Shown: piece after piece, positions 22,601 through 34,647 of the stretch
How the letters are laid out: each line of letters opens with the position of its first letter
How positions within the stretch are numbered: position 1 is the first letter of the stretch
NCBI RefSeq assembly: GCF_011397635.1
Contig: NC_064756.1
Coordinates: forward strand, 34,524,996-34,588,995
Direction: 5' to 3'
Source: Epinephelus fuscoguttatus
Lineage: Eukaryota; Chordata; Actinopteri; Perciformes; Serranidae
DNA: 64,000 bases
Notes under the pieces: model-generated
Databases searched by the model: none
Seen by the model: only the letters and a program-made list of their open reading frames with translations
Told to the model about the DNA's origin: nothing
Translations under genes and position numbers: made by a program

Positions 22601-25451
22601 ACCCACCTTTTTGGGGCTCGGGACTGGAGGAGGGCCATCGAGGTTGGATTCTCTCCAGCTGCTATTTGGCACAGACGGCCGTAGCCACTCTGTCTCTTCA
22701 ACAGGAAAGTGTTAAGTTAGAAAACAGAGAGTGCATACAGTACAGGCAGTTTGCCAGTGCTCCTTAGGTCTTGTAATTGCACAACATCACATACAAAATA
22801 AAAGTTGAGAAAGTAGCAGAATCAACCAACTGTCATAGGTATGGTGAGGTTTCTTCTCGTAGGACACGTCTAGATCTGTCTCATTCCACTTGCCAGGGCT
22901 CTTCTGCCGCTGCACCCCCTCGTCTGGGAGAGAGAGGGAGGGAGAGAGATTAAGAGAGATAGCGAAAAAAATTAAGGGCAAAAGAAACAAAACAGTGCCA
23001 GAAAGAGGAAAGCATTACAAAAGGAAGCTTAAAAGGAATGGTACTTTATAGGCCAGTATTTCTCCAAGACTCTTTGTTTGTATAGTCGAAAAATCTCTTT
23101 AAGAACACTGTGACATTAAACCCAGAGCAATTACATTCTTTGCAGGGGTATTTCTGTAGCGAAGCTTTGTTTTGAATGTTTAAAAATAGGGGGTATTTTT
23201 CTATATTCTTGTCTGAACTGAAGAGTCTACTAAACTGTATATCTCTGAAGCCCATTGATAGCATTTTTTTGTGTTCGCCAAAGTTCAGTCATACTAACAG
23301 CTGGCTTCCAGAGCTCCACGCATGCCTCCAGCAAAAACACAGACTGTGGTTCATTAACATAAAATATAACTTTTCATAAACCACTACTCTAATTGGCAGC
23401 ATTGTAAATCCTACCCTACTTGACACACATAAGTATCAAGATAAGCAACACAAAAAACTGATTCATCACCAGAAGAGAAAAGACCAACACTGAGGGACAG
23501 TTCAGAAATTCTGTTTCAAATGGTGCATTGTCATCATGTACATAACAACACATCTGTAACTGTACCATTCAGCCAAGGAGTAGACTGCTTTTGTTTCCAA
23601 AAGTATCCCTTTTTCAGGAATGAGGTAATGTGTCTTTTATGAATAGTATGCTAGTCTTTCAGGTAGATTCCCAACTGGCATGAGATGTTAGTTCAAAATG
23701 ACTGAAGTGGAATTACAATTTATTTATTCCCATGATAATTACATATTTCTGCAGGGTTTAGTTGGCCCACAACTTCTGTCTAACTGATTTAACTACAGCC
23801 ACTTACCAGGTTGCTTGAAACCACCAAAATTTCGAGGGAGCGTGTTGGACATGGGATGATCAAAAGACAAAGGAGAGCGGCTTCTGTCTGAACGAGGCGA
23901 CCTACGGCCCATTGAGTTGCTGTCACGAGGGCTCAGCAGGTTGGAGGAGGAGTGAAGCTGGGGAGACCAAGGTGGCTGGTCAAAAGAAGATGCTGTAGGG
24001 CTTGGAGAAGGGCATCTGTCCATGTAACTGATTGAGCCTCGTGGGCTCCTGTCGTAACGAGAGGGGGAATTGCGCCTTGGGGTGTGAGGTGACTGTCTGG
24101 GGCTCTGCTGGCTGTATGGGTAGCTGTCGGATCCAGATCGAGGAACTGGAGAGCGTGAGTTCCTTTGGATCTTGGGGGATGAGAGTGGGCTGGTGGTGTA
24201 AACAGAGGGGGAGGATGGGCTGGTGGTGTAAATAGAGGGGGAGGACGGTGTGTTTTTATTGCTGGAGAGGACAGAGTCCAAAGTGCGGTAAGTTGTTGAA
24301 CTGGGGGAGAATGGCTTAGAGTTGATGCTGCCATTATTACTGCTACTTGACTCCCTTGTGATGGAGGTGTTGGACAGGAGGGTGGACTGAGGCTTCTCTC
24401 TGTAGACTGAGGAGCTGGTCTGAAGAGAAAATGCATTTGTCAGAAGAAAATATTACAAGGAATGACTATACTGCTGTGCTGGGTAGTAAGATGTGCAAAT
24501 TACTTCATTTTAACAAAGATAACGCAACACTTACTTTGTTGGCATTCAACAACTCCTGCACAAAAGGGTCTCTGACAGATTGCCAATGGAAAAGACTCAT
24601 GTAATACTATTGTTTAATTTTGGGTAATATAACAAGAAGTCTGGATCTTAAGTCAAAAGAGGAACATCTCCGACAAGCCAGAGAGCATTGGAGAAAACTG
24701 ATTTGTAACGTGAAGCTGCTTTATTCAGTGTTTTAATTGGTTTGAGTCAGCTGGTCCATTTGTTTTAGAGAGGAAGAGACCTCTGTGGATAATTCTGCTC
24801 TTGTCAAAACCTCGTGAATAATGAACACTGAAGAAATTCTAGAGAATTTTCAGTTGGTTGCAATCTGCAATCATCACTGCTACATGCCACTAAATCCCCC
24901 TTAATCTTACACACTGCTCCTTCAACTTTTAATGGCCAGTACAGTTGTAGATACCCATTAGCTTAGAATATGAACAAATAAACCCCAGGAACACATTTTA
25001 GCTTTAAAGAAAAACTGATGAAAGAAGCCTGCTACTGGAAAAATCAGAAGCTAGTGGCATGCTGAAGGCTAGCTATGAGAGAGACACTCTTACACAGAAT
25101 AAAACTGTGTCAAACTGTTGCAAACAAACATCTACAACAAGGAAATTAGTATTGGAGGTCTGTGTATGTGTGTGTACCTCAGAGCCAGACTCTGTGGTGT
25201 TTTTGTTGGAGGAGGCCTCCTTCAGCAGGGAGTTGAACTCTCTGGATAACTCATCTGCTGTAGCCAGCGATGCATTAAGGTCATCATTTATCGTCTGGAC
25301 TGAATAAAAGCACCACAGACAATTAGCATAGCATACTACTTCCATGTGCACAAATACATGCTGAGCCACACAGAGACCTAGACAATGACAAATCAAGGGT
25401 TTGCAGAGACTCACACAGCACGCTGCTGCCAAAGCTCGTCTGAGAAGTCAT
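16435..25451 (-). CDS. ppp1r13l: RelA-associated inhibitor iASPP (PPP1R13L), complete CDS, 12 coding exons
   Basis: This gene encodes the inhibitory ASPP protein, which binds p53-family proteins, RelA and PP1. Coding exons (minus strand, 5' to 3'): 25451-25415, 25299-25178, 24419-23807, 22923-22831, 22695-22607, 21178-20806, 20707-20256, 19980-19843, 19055-18922, 18259-18093, 16765-16572, 16470-16435. They join in phase to 815 residues; human iASPP is 828 from memory. Residues 54-260 are Ser/Pro-rich. [14 protein letters not shown] (about 268-281), [10 protein letters not shown] and LKRRGS in the 20256-20707 exon are family signatures. [15 protein letters not shown] starts the ankyrin region (about 608-740, with GITALHNAI and [11 protein letters not shown]). 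The SH3 domain follows (about 748-805: [32 protein letters not shown]). A 36-base last exon encodes [15 protein letters not shown]1 and ASPP2 fit less well because the SH3 shares NYFGLFP with iASPP. The short N-terminus ([12 protein letters not shown]) differs from the human start and could be extended by upstream exons. Confidence 0.95.
16925..17388. mobile_element. Fold-back element in ppp1r13l intron
   Basis: The left arm holds CTCAAACAACTCATGCAGTA, AAGTCTCATTTATCC, GACTCCATTGACA and CACAGGAGCTGCTGGTCTAC. The right arm holds the reverse complements in mirrored order. Its central TGGTCTACCACTGCCTC block recurs in the element at 53165-53709, so the two are related. It lies between the exon ending at 16765 and the one at 18093. 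Confidence 0.8.
18425..18885. mobile_element. Two nested MITE-like repeats in ppp1r13l intron
   Basis: The outer repeat has GTGGAAGAATTATTCACATC and TTTACTTAAGTAAAAGTACT at the left and AGTACTTGAGTACAAGTATT then TTCCACCACTGG at the right. Inside it, about 18533-18832, lies another unit beginning AAAGGTCTAGTGTGCAGGAT and ending ATGCCACTAAATCCTACACA, its mirrored terminus. Copies related to the outer family occur near 32725-33245 and 36330-37130. Confidence 0.7.
19579..19610. repeat. (ATCT)n microsatellite
   Basis: Eight tandem ATCT units lie in a ppp1r13l intron. Confidence 0.97.
21655..21790. repeat. Diverged minisatellite, unit about 32 bp
   Basis: Four to five diverged units are built on CCTAAACCTAACCTACGTAA plus CTTTACTT. 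They lie in the intron between the exons at 22607 and 21178, just upstream of the SINE at 21882. Confidence 0.75.
21867..22080 (+). mobile_element. tRNA-derived SINE with 15-bp target-site duplication
   Basis: The SINE body is 21882-22065. It begins GGGGTGTCGGTAGCATAGTG (A-box-like), has a B-box-like GCTTGACTCC near 21950, and carries a tail region with CTTTGCTGCATGTCA, CTCTCTCTCC and AAAGGCAAAAAGCCC ending in poly-A. Both flanks carry the identical 15-mer GTTATCATATGAACT (21867-21881 and 22066-22080), a perfect target-site duplication. The family resembles SINEs widespread in percomorph fish. It lies antisense to ppp1r13l within an intron. Confidence 0.92.
24700..24925. mobile_element. Repeat copy related to 11345-12062 in ppp1r13l intron
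   Basis: It contains TTGTAACGTGAAGCTGCTTT, TTAGAGAGGAAGAGACCTCT, TGCCACTAAATCCCCCTTAA and TCTTACACACTGCTCCTT, matching the right-hand half of the element at 11345-12062. Confidence 0.75.
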
Positions 25452-25483
25452 GGCTGTGAGGTAGCAGTGTCCGGCTCCTGAAA

Positions 25484-28400
25484 AAGGAAACACAACACAG
25501 CTGTTAGGAGAACAATCTCACACAACATTCAACTGACTTTTTTTACAAACTCATGAGATTGATTCCCATTCAGCACTTAAAACATCATATAGGCCTGGGC
25601 ATGCCCACATCAGCGATAAAATTCAACAAAGATTGGTTGGCTGCACCCTCTGCCCTCTGGCTCCTTCTCATTCCATTTGACTGAACCTTCGACTTTTAGT
25701 GTGATACAATAAAATCAGACGTTCTGTAGCTTCAAACTGAAAACACTAAGGAGTGTTTAACGCTACCCTTTCTCTCATGCTACAGGCTCCCAGCCATCAC
25801 CCCTTCAGGCGCTCTGACAAAAGACACAACATTCTGTGAACACAACCTGAAAGCCTGTCATGTCTGAACAAGTCAGCATGTTTGCGTCCTTTGGCAACTT
25901 AAAATGCATGCTTGAAAGGACTGATGTCTCGGATCACACCACTAAGTGACATCACAACTTTTTCCCTTTTAGGAAAACTGGTCCTGCTTGATGACTCAGC
26001 CACATTATCTGTCATGCCAGGACTTCCTGTTTAACATCACATGTTAAACATTTGTTTAAAAGACAAATTTCTGACAGACAGACAAACAGGTGTCATTCAC
26101 AGCTAATTGAATGGAAGTGGGTGACAGTTTATAGTAATAAGGCAGACAGCTGTGTATGTCAGCATGTTAGTTAATCCAAACTGGATGCAAAATGGTAAAC
26201 AAATAATGTGTTAAGGCTAGAGAATCACTGCATACCTAATGATCACTTTAAATAGATGCATGGGAAATAATAAGTCACTGCTAAAAATTCCTGGTTTGCT
26301 GTTCTGCTTATTAATATACTCTACATGTGACAGCAATAGCTATCAGATATTGAAAAAATAAATACTTTAGGCAGAGACATAGCTCATCTGGGATTTAGTA
26401 GAGACCTTAAAATTAAGTGCAATACCTTGATGAATTTCCCAGTGTTATAACATCCAAATAAAACAAGAAAAGCTAACTGCTCCATGACATCTTCTTCATC
26501 AACTTAAAATACAAAATATTAGTGCATCGCTTTTAAATACAGTAAAGCCTTAATATTTTGGAGAACCTTTCGTTGGTTAGTCTAAACCTAATATGTTATT
26601 TCCATTAGACAATACATATGTGCATGTTCGGGCAAATAGAAAAATTAAATGTATGTTTATCTAAGTGTGTTCAGCCACCCTAACACACCTGTCTACCATT
26701 TACAATCCTGCCCCAGTTTAATGACCATGCAGGTATATTTTCACAGACAGACAGAGATGAGGTCAGTCTCTGGCCCATGCAGAACAAGGAATCTACTGTT
26801 GCTGATGATTCAACTGCTGGGCCTGCTGTGTGACCACTCAACATTTCAGTGAGCTATTTTGGTATGTTTCCTACTTCAAAAGCAAACCAAGGCTACTCTT
26901 AAACTGTATTATACTGTTGATTTGTTGTGCTTATTGTGTTACAGACATTACTCTGAAAGAAGATGTTGTAATTTACTGTTTTCTTGTACGCATTATGCCT
27001 TAACGTGCCTTGTGTACATGTTCTTCAGGTAGAGATACCAAAGTAACCTTTATTTACTATAGGCTGTATGTCTTAAACCATAAAAAAGATATACACACAC
27101 CACCTTCCGACAACTCCAAAGCTGTCTTCTTAAGTTGTGTCTTTCTTATATAGAAAAGGAAACATGTTACACATAGGAGGCCAGTGTATGACAGATTTGT
27201 AGTTGCTTGAAAGGTATTATTTTCCTTTCAATGGTGTTTCCTCCACCTGTGGCTCTTTGTTAAATTACATTAAATACATCACAGACTGTATCGTTTCTAT
27301 CTGTACAAGATGAACAGAGATGACATTGCTATTGATCTTACTTTGGGAAAGACATAGCAGGCTCCTTTCACAGGGAGTCTGCAGTAGGCCTTAGAAGAAG
27401 AAGAAGCCATTCAGAAGTCTTCAATTTAAATTTGTGAGGTGTTAATTGCCACAAACATTTTTTTCTAACCTCATTTATCCAACTTTTAATCTCTAAACCT
27501 AACACTGAACCTATTTCTTAACTTAATACTTGCACTGACCTGTTGGCAAAATATAGATGAACCTGACTCACTGTTATTAGACCTGATGCAACTAGTGGAC
27601 AAAGACATCATCAAAACTAAACCAAGCTCAAACAACATTCGATAACACATCATTCTTAGCCCCCACCAGCAGTTGAACATTAGCCAGGGCCACAGTGAAA
27701 CGTTTGTTATGTTGGGTCATCAGATTAAGGTGAACAGCACAGCGACATAACACTCTTCACACTGTGTGCTGAGCTGTACTGTAGCGGGAAACTGGCATGT
27801 CTCAGTTGGGCCTGGTCACAGACTCACATTCCTCACCACACCTCCCAGTGACACATTCACCTCACACACAGTCTGAGACGCTTATCTCTGTCATGAGCAA
27901 CTAACGCAAAGAGAGATTACACTCTAACTGACTCACAAATGTCGATCACTCACTCACTGAATTCTCACCTTCCTGCCCAGCAATTCATTCACCAAACCCC
28001 TTCCTTGTTTTCTCTTCACTGGTACTGTGACAACTTTTACTTTTACTGGCACACTGTCAATACACCATCAAAACTATATTTTATTTATTTATTTAATACA
28101 TATTTTTGACTTGTTTATCAAATTTATTCTTCTCTTTACTCAAGCCTTATTCCATTGTTAATGTGTCTTAACAGTAAGTACCTCCTAAAAGAACAGGTGT
28201 ATAAGCATATACTCAAAATGGCTAACTGAGTTATTGTCAGCTTACAGTTTATTTTAAATGGATCATTCACAGCGAATAGGCTACACTTCCCATTTCACTT
28301 TATACTTCTTGTTCTATTATTTCCCATTATATTGTGTTGTGTTGTCATTTTGACTCTGGATTTACCTTTTGTTGCCATTAGATGTTGGTTTTGGGTGATA

Positions 28401-31400
28401 GATTAGAATCTTTAAATAATCTTGTTTTATGTCTACTTTTAAAAAAGAAAATTTGACAGCTTGTGCCTGCAATTTGCATCCAGACTTTGTTTGCTTTACT
28501 TATCAGCATATTTCATTACTGAGCAAACAAACTGCAGTAAGGTAAACTTAGCCTGGGCTTGACCTTGTAAAACAAAGGTTTCAAGAAGAGAAGCATATTT
28601 AAAAAAAAAAAACACATACTAAATATCTTTTTAGAACAGGCACTATACATGCAGTTATCACAAAGAGTATCAACAGAGGCAACTTAGCCTATACCTTAAA
28701 GTACACACACAGTAGAAAGCGTGTGTTGGTCTTGAAGTACTGAAACACAGAAACATAAATCATCTGAAAATTTAAAGTGGACTGACAGCTTGTGGCCACT
28801 GCAGCGGTGCTGTTGTCTATTCCAGGCTTGCTGATCTGCAGCTGCACTTTGGTCGCTTTCTTAAAGAGAACTTTCTTGGAAAACGTCATGTGCACTTTTG
28901 TCTAGTTCCTTTCCAGTACTGTGATTATAGTGCCAGCTGGTTCAACCATTTTAACATGCAACAATTAGCTCTCTCGAGTGGTAGAGCCAAGATGGAAGCC
29001 ACAAGATGAAACCACGAAGGAGCACTTAACAAAACTGCCTTTGCAAACTGGACTTTAAGCATTTGGGAACTCAGAAACTTTGTAAACGGATAGTCAGAAA
29101 AGCAGAGAGATCCTGCGGGAAGCATCAGGGACATTTAAGGATTGAAGACAATAATCATTAGCTTTGCAGAATGCCAGGGTGTGTCTGACCAAGAATACAA
29201 GTGGCCCCTCCCTCTCTCCTTTTCCTTTTATGACCTCCAACAATTCCAGATTACACATCTAACTGTTTCTCTAGTTTCTGCTGAACTCTACAAGTCATGC
29301 ATTCATTTCCTCCCCCTCTTGTTGGTCCCTCCTTCATATCCTTCCTTCAGAACTTTCAGGCCTTGTCTCTGTCCACTCCTGGTAGGGAACTTGGCTCAGA
29401 CTAAACATTAGAAACAAAATCCTCAGACACAATGAAACACTTCCCTCTGTGGCTTGCTTTCAATTTTCTTTGGAAAAAAAGAAAAAACTAAATCTGGCTG
29501 TGTGTCATCATTCAGACAACACAAATTAACTAATGTCCCACAGGAGAATGAACCTCTTACCGTACACACACTCTCTCTGGTTCCAGTGAAAAACACTTAA
29601 AAATGAATTTCCAGACGCTTTCTGAACAGCTCTCGTACACCTCAATATCCACAGTGTCATTGGTCTGAAATCCCTTAATGGTACTGTCATGCCATGAGTA
29701 GAATGTCAAAGATAAAATCGGAGTAAATGTTTACATTGGCTCACCACTATCTCATGTAATGGGAATCATCTGCAATGGGCTGTGGACATTCCTGGATTTT
29801 GACAGGAGATTAAGGCTAATTGTACAATAACAAGTTGGAAGTATTATGAAATTATTGTGTCAAACATTGTAATTCGGTGTCATGGTGTTCTAGGAAGGGG
29901 ATCAAACTGTAAATGGTTTTTATCTTTCAACTACGGAAAGAGGATTTCCTAAAAAAATTAACTGCATCACCTCAGATCTGACAGATTATAAAACTATGAC
30001 CAAACTACAATGCAGTAATGAGCTGTATTGACATTTTCCCAATTACATGACCTGTTTAATTAAATGACTAATGCTGAGTGCTGAAATCCATGCTGAAATA
30101 TACCTACCATAAACGTCTATAGATAAATCATATCATCTAATTACACACTCCAACAACAGTAAGCTTCTCAGACACAAGAACTCCACCCAAAATACTTTTA
30201 TGATGCATACACCCGCACCTCTGACCTAGTTAGTCACTTAAATGCCTTTTGCTTTCACGAACAAGCAAATGAGCATGCATGCGCACAAGCACAAACACAC
30301 ATAGTACATCCTATTCAAGACAGCAACTGTCACTGCCAAAAACAACATGCCTAAGACAACCTGCAGCTCTTGTGACCTTCTCAAGCTGAGAATAACAATC
30401 AGTCTCTGCAGACACTAAGGGTACACAAACAATGGACCAAAGGACATTTTTGACATGATAACAACTAATATGTGAGCAATACAAGTCGTCTTAAGTCTTC
30501 TTTTGGTTCTTGATTCTGCAGACTCTCCTTTGGAATAGTAGCCTCTAGCACGATCCCAGCTACCCTCCACCTCTAGAGCAAAACTGCTCTCCACAGCATG
30601 TGATGTGCCTCTGGAATCTCTCAGTGCGACACAACATAACAGACATTTCTGGCAAGTTACATGCCCAGTCTGGTGCCTGCACTGTGCCATGCTCACACCA
30701 AGGTGCAAAGAGCACAAAGCAGGGCCATGACCAAGGAATGACAGGTGGTTTACCTGCTTGCATGTATGAGCATGCATTGATGACTTCGAAGAAAGCTGAC
30801 TTACAGGTGTTTTGGTGACAGCAGAAAAAGTTTGTTGGAGACAGGTTACAGCAAGCGCATCACACAATGCAGCCCAGCTGGTTTTTGAGACCCAGAGCAA
30901 CACACACAAGTTGGATAGAGGCCATTTAAATCCTGCTCCAGCAGGAAGGTTTGGTCTACTTACAGATTAGCAGCACTGCTAATAGGTTAAGCAAATAACT
31001 GACACATTTGAACTTTTAACTTGCAGTCACAAGATTCAATGCATAAGGAACTCTCTTAATGTGAGGATGTTTTTCTTTATCACAGCACAACTTCAAATCA
31101 CCATAAATAGCATTCCTCTACAACAATAAGGGGAACATTCAAAGATAATATTGCATAAAAATCATGAAGATACCATTCTGATAAGATCACTATTAAATCA
31201 CTATTAATGATGTCACAAAGCCCCATAAATCACTGCTCTGGCTGTATGTGATGTCAGTTAACTGGTGAGCTGCACATCGGTCAATCAATGTCCAGCAGCT
31301 GGCTGTTGCACTGAAGCTTTCCCTCTGTGGCTGCAGACTGCGAGGCATGCCAGGCAGGGATGGTAACATCTGATTTTCATTAGTTTGAGAACAAGCTCCT

Positions 31401-31640
31401 CCTCGCATTCAAGACCCCTCACAATGAACGAGAGAACCATGGAAAGAACCATTCATAGGGGAAAAAGGCGTTTTCACGACTGTACTGAACTTGAGATTAC
31501 CAACACCAACAAATTCGACTTTTTAAAATCTCTACACCCAAAGACCTATTCAAAGTCGTACAACGCAGATCTTAAGACAAACATTCTTCTTCACCTCTAA
31601 CAGTGTTTCCCACGCAGATAGGTGCGCACGCTACGGAGTG
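25484..31640. other. Upstream spacer or 5' intron of ppp1r13l, nothing coding recognised
   Basis: If the candidate first exon near 31.7 kb is real, this whole stretch is the first intron of ppp1r13l. An acceptor with a pyrimidine tract (TTTCCTTTTTCAG on the minus strand) near 25480 precedes the start-codon exon and supports an upstream non-coding exon. I see no other exon, RNA gene or well-bounded repeat here. Confidence 0.5.
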
Positions 31641-31659
31641 ATTTAAAACACTTCCTTAC

Positions 31660-31900
31660 CTTGATGATTTTCTGTCCCAAAGTCGAGAGGAAAGTACAGC
31701 ACTGTTCAAAGTTCCTTGTCTTCCTGATTCTGAAGTCGGGTTGCTCGCTCTGTGTTTCTCTCTTGTGGCGATTGCTCCAGACATTTAGTCATAGCTCCGC
31801 AGCTACTGAGCGGAGTTATTTTGGCTCAGAGTCCAGCCCCTCTGGCTCTCTGCGCTGTTGTAACCCGAGCCAGGTGTTTCTGCCACAGCTGGCTCAGGTG
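31660..31900 (-). promoter_or_regulatory. ppp1r13l: Candidate non-coding first exon / promoter of ppp1r13l
   Basis: On the minus strand a GC-richer segment ends in AAAATCATCAAG followed by GTAAGG, a strong 5' splice donor (at 31659-31658). It contains more CpG than its AT-rich surroundings. The acceptor near 25480 needs an upstream exon, and this is the best donor I noticed. No transcript evidence is available, so this is inference. Confidence 0.35.
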
Positions 31901-32308
31901 AAGCATACCATCGCATTTGAGCAAACACTTTTAATTGACGGGTATGTAAAGAAGACGTAGTCTGTAGGCGACGTTACATAATTTACCACAGGCACATACA
32001 GCTTCATCGGTAATGGTATCCATTATAAGTGGTGGCAGACTTATGGGCTAGATTAATTTACCACGCAGTGTATAAAGAAATTAAAAAGAGCTCCACCCAG
32101 CCGCAACAATGACATTAATTAACACACTAATGCACCAATAATCAAAATCCAATAATACAGATATTATTTTGAAATGGGCCACTCTGCATAATCAGTACTC
32201 TTATTTTTGGTAGGCTATATTTAGATGCTTTTACTTAGGAGTTTGAATGAAGGTCATGTCCTGTAAGGTGTCCTTGAGTGCTATGAAATGCGCCTATGAA
32301 TACAATTC

Positions 32309-32310
<2 letters not shown>

Positions 32311-32350
<40 letters not shown>

Positions 32351-32360
32351 CATTATTATT
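32311..32360. repeat. (ATT)n microsatellite
   Basis: Tandem ATT units with one CATT interruption. Confidence 0.97.
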
Positions 32361-32724
32361 ACATATGCTAAAATATAGGCCTACTGAACTATGGACATGG
32401 ATAACCATGAACACAAATTTATTTTGTTTTACATTATCATGAACACTTTGATAAAGATTTATGAAACACTGACCATGTAACTGTACAGTACCACGTTTAA
32501 ATGGTTGTAATACATGATGCATGTGCAGTATGACCTATACAGTGGTAGGCTGTGGTAGGCTACAAGCATCACAACAATACAGGATGTAGTGGAGATTAGA
32601 TATAGATTATGGTTGTGTCTTTACAGTAGGCCTATATTGAATATTCAGCAGCTCTTGTTTTACCTGAAACCTTATATGTCATACATTAATGCCTGGACCA
32701 GATAGGAGTTTAGGAATGATGGAG

Positions 32725-33245
32725 AGTAAGTAAACTACATTTATTTAAGTACTATAGCCTACTACATTAGACTACATTTTTTGGCTATGTACTTGAGTAT
32801 TTCCATTTTCTGCTACTTTATACTTTTACTCCACTACATTTTAGACACAAAGATTGTACTTTTTACTTGACCACATCAAAATATTTTAACACGAAATATA
32901 ATCAATAAATAAATTGATGTATTGGTATGGATGAAGATCAGTCTTTATTGATCCATTGGTGAAATTCACAGGCTACCCAGCATAAAACAAAAAACAAACC
33001 CCTCCTTTACCAGCTGCAACATGATACACATTTATACATTATAACTATACGTAAATTAACATACATTATTCTGAAATGGGCCGTACTGCATGATGAAACC
33101 TTTTTTGTGCCGTGAGTAAAATTAGTAAAATTACTGCTGATACATATTTTGAATGCAGGACTTTTACTTCTAACAGAGTATTTCTGCATTGGGGAATTGC
33201 TATTTTTACTGAAATAAAAGATCCCAATATGGCCTCCCACCACTG
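32725..33245. mobile_element. MITE-like repeat, same family as the outer repeat at 18425
   Basis: The left part holds TTATTTAAGTACTATAG, GTACTTGAGTATTTCCATTT and ACTTTTACTCCACTACATTT. The right part holds GCAGGACTTTTACTTCTAAC and ends CCTCCCACCACTGCA. These are the modules of the abundant teleost repeat also seen at 18425-18885 and 36330-37130. Confidence 0.65.
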
Positions 33246-33549
33246 CATTTAAAGAATTATTAAAATGAATACAGTGCCACTATACCACTAAATAATGTTG
33301 GTGTTAAAATCAGATAAGGACCAAAGCTTACCCAATATTTAGGTACCCTGTCACCGGGCTACATTACTTATTGTGAAATCAAAAATCAACATGACCTTTA
33401 CCCATGAAACATCAGTGTCTGCCTGGGTTCTCTATCAAGTAAGTCCACATTTTTTAAAGAAAGTGACTCAACTAATAAAGTGTTGGCCTGGTACACATTG
33501 AGGGCAGAGGGCAAACTGGGTTTAGCAGTTCAGACAAATATGTTGAGTT

Positions 33550-33550
<1 letters not shown>

Positions 33551-33589
<39 letters not shown>

Positions 33590-33616
33590 TAATAATAATA
33601 ATGATAATAATAATAA
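33551..33616. repeat. (AAT)n microsatellite
   Basis: Tandem AAT units with a few GAT interruptions. Confidence 0.97.
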
Positions 33617-33779
33617 CAATGACTATTCTTTTTATTCATAAAAAATGAATAAGTGAAGCTTTTCTGTCATAAAATATACTTTCAGAGGTGTTTTGCCGAG
33701 ATAAAACAAAGATTTTTCTTGTGACGAGAGCCCTTGAATTAGCCTGTATTCTACGGCACTGCTTATGGCTGGTGCAAAC

Positions 33780-33871
33780 GTCATTATCACGTGGGTGGGT
33801 TTGTCTATCATTTAACGTCATCGCGTCGTCCTACGTGTCCCGCCCTACGCTGGCGAGTTGTTTCCGCCAAG
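33780..33871 (+). promoter_or_regulatory. opa3: opa3 proximal promoter / 5' UTR
   Basis: An E-box CACGTG lies at 33788-33793, followed by CpG-containing sequence and the context CCGCCAAGATGG around the start codon. That context resembles a YY1 site overlapping the initiation codon. The transcription start was not determined. Confidence 0.5.
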
Positions 33872-34589
33872 ATGGTTGTTGGTGCCTTCCCTATCGCCAA
33901 GCTCCTCTACCTCGGAGTGAGGCAGCTGAGCAAGCCTGTAGCGAACAGAATAAAAGCAGGAGCTCGGAGAAGCGAGTTCTTTAAGAATTACATCTGCCTG
34001 CCGCCGGCACAGAGTGAGTAACCGAGCTAACGGCTACCAATGACCGCTAGTTGCAGTGTCAGACACCCGGACGAGGGATAAAGCGAGGAGAGCTACGCCA
34101 GCCAATGAGATTGTAGTTGTCGAGACCGCTTACCCAATCATTTTCACGGGTTCATCGGCTCGACCAGTAGTAGCCAGGCAAGCTAGAAGAGGGCGGGTCT
34201 TGTGTGTCATTGAACAGGTTGTATGAAGCCAGCACCCTGAATGCCTTTTGAAAAGGCACTGTGCCCTCTTGTTTAGACACACTTGTCAGTTAAGTCGTAC
34301 TAAACGCTGCTTAAATACAAGGTAAACCTAATGTGATATAATGTTATTCAAACTGTATGTTTAGGAGAGAGCTTGTCTCAAGAGCACGGAATACAAAAGC
34401 CTTTTTCTCTCTAGCTAGTCATTTTCAGTTTCATTTAAACTGAGACACATTGGATTTGATAATTCGAAGAACTATCTCATTGTAAAAATTGAGATAGACT
34501 ATTTTTTTTATACCCATACGATACTTTATATATTACATTCTGGCATATTATTTTATACAGCTGTACTTTATTTTATCATAATATTTATA

Positions 34590-34647
<58 letters not shown>

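Noticed and set aside
24032-24436. Long open frames opposite or offset to the ppp1r13l Ser/Pro-rich exon
   Set aside because: Shadows of the real frame; the in-phase frame runs from 24419 to 23807 and joins both neighbours.
16435-25451. Assignment to ppp1r13b or tp53bp2 (ASPP1/ASPP2)
   Set aside because: The SH3 loop length, the NYFGLFP end and the [14 protein letters not shown] and [10 protein letters not shown] stretches fit iASPP better.
30415-30909. 164-codon minus-strand open frame upstream of ppp1r13l
   Set aside because: No recognisable domain or codon pattern, not connected by phase to the gene. It may be chance, although transcript data could change this.
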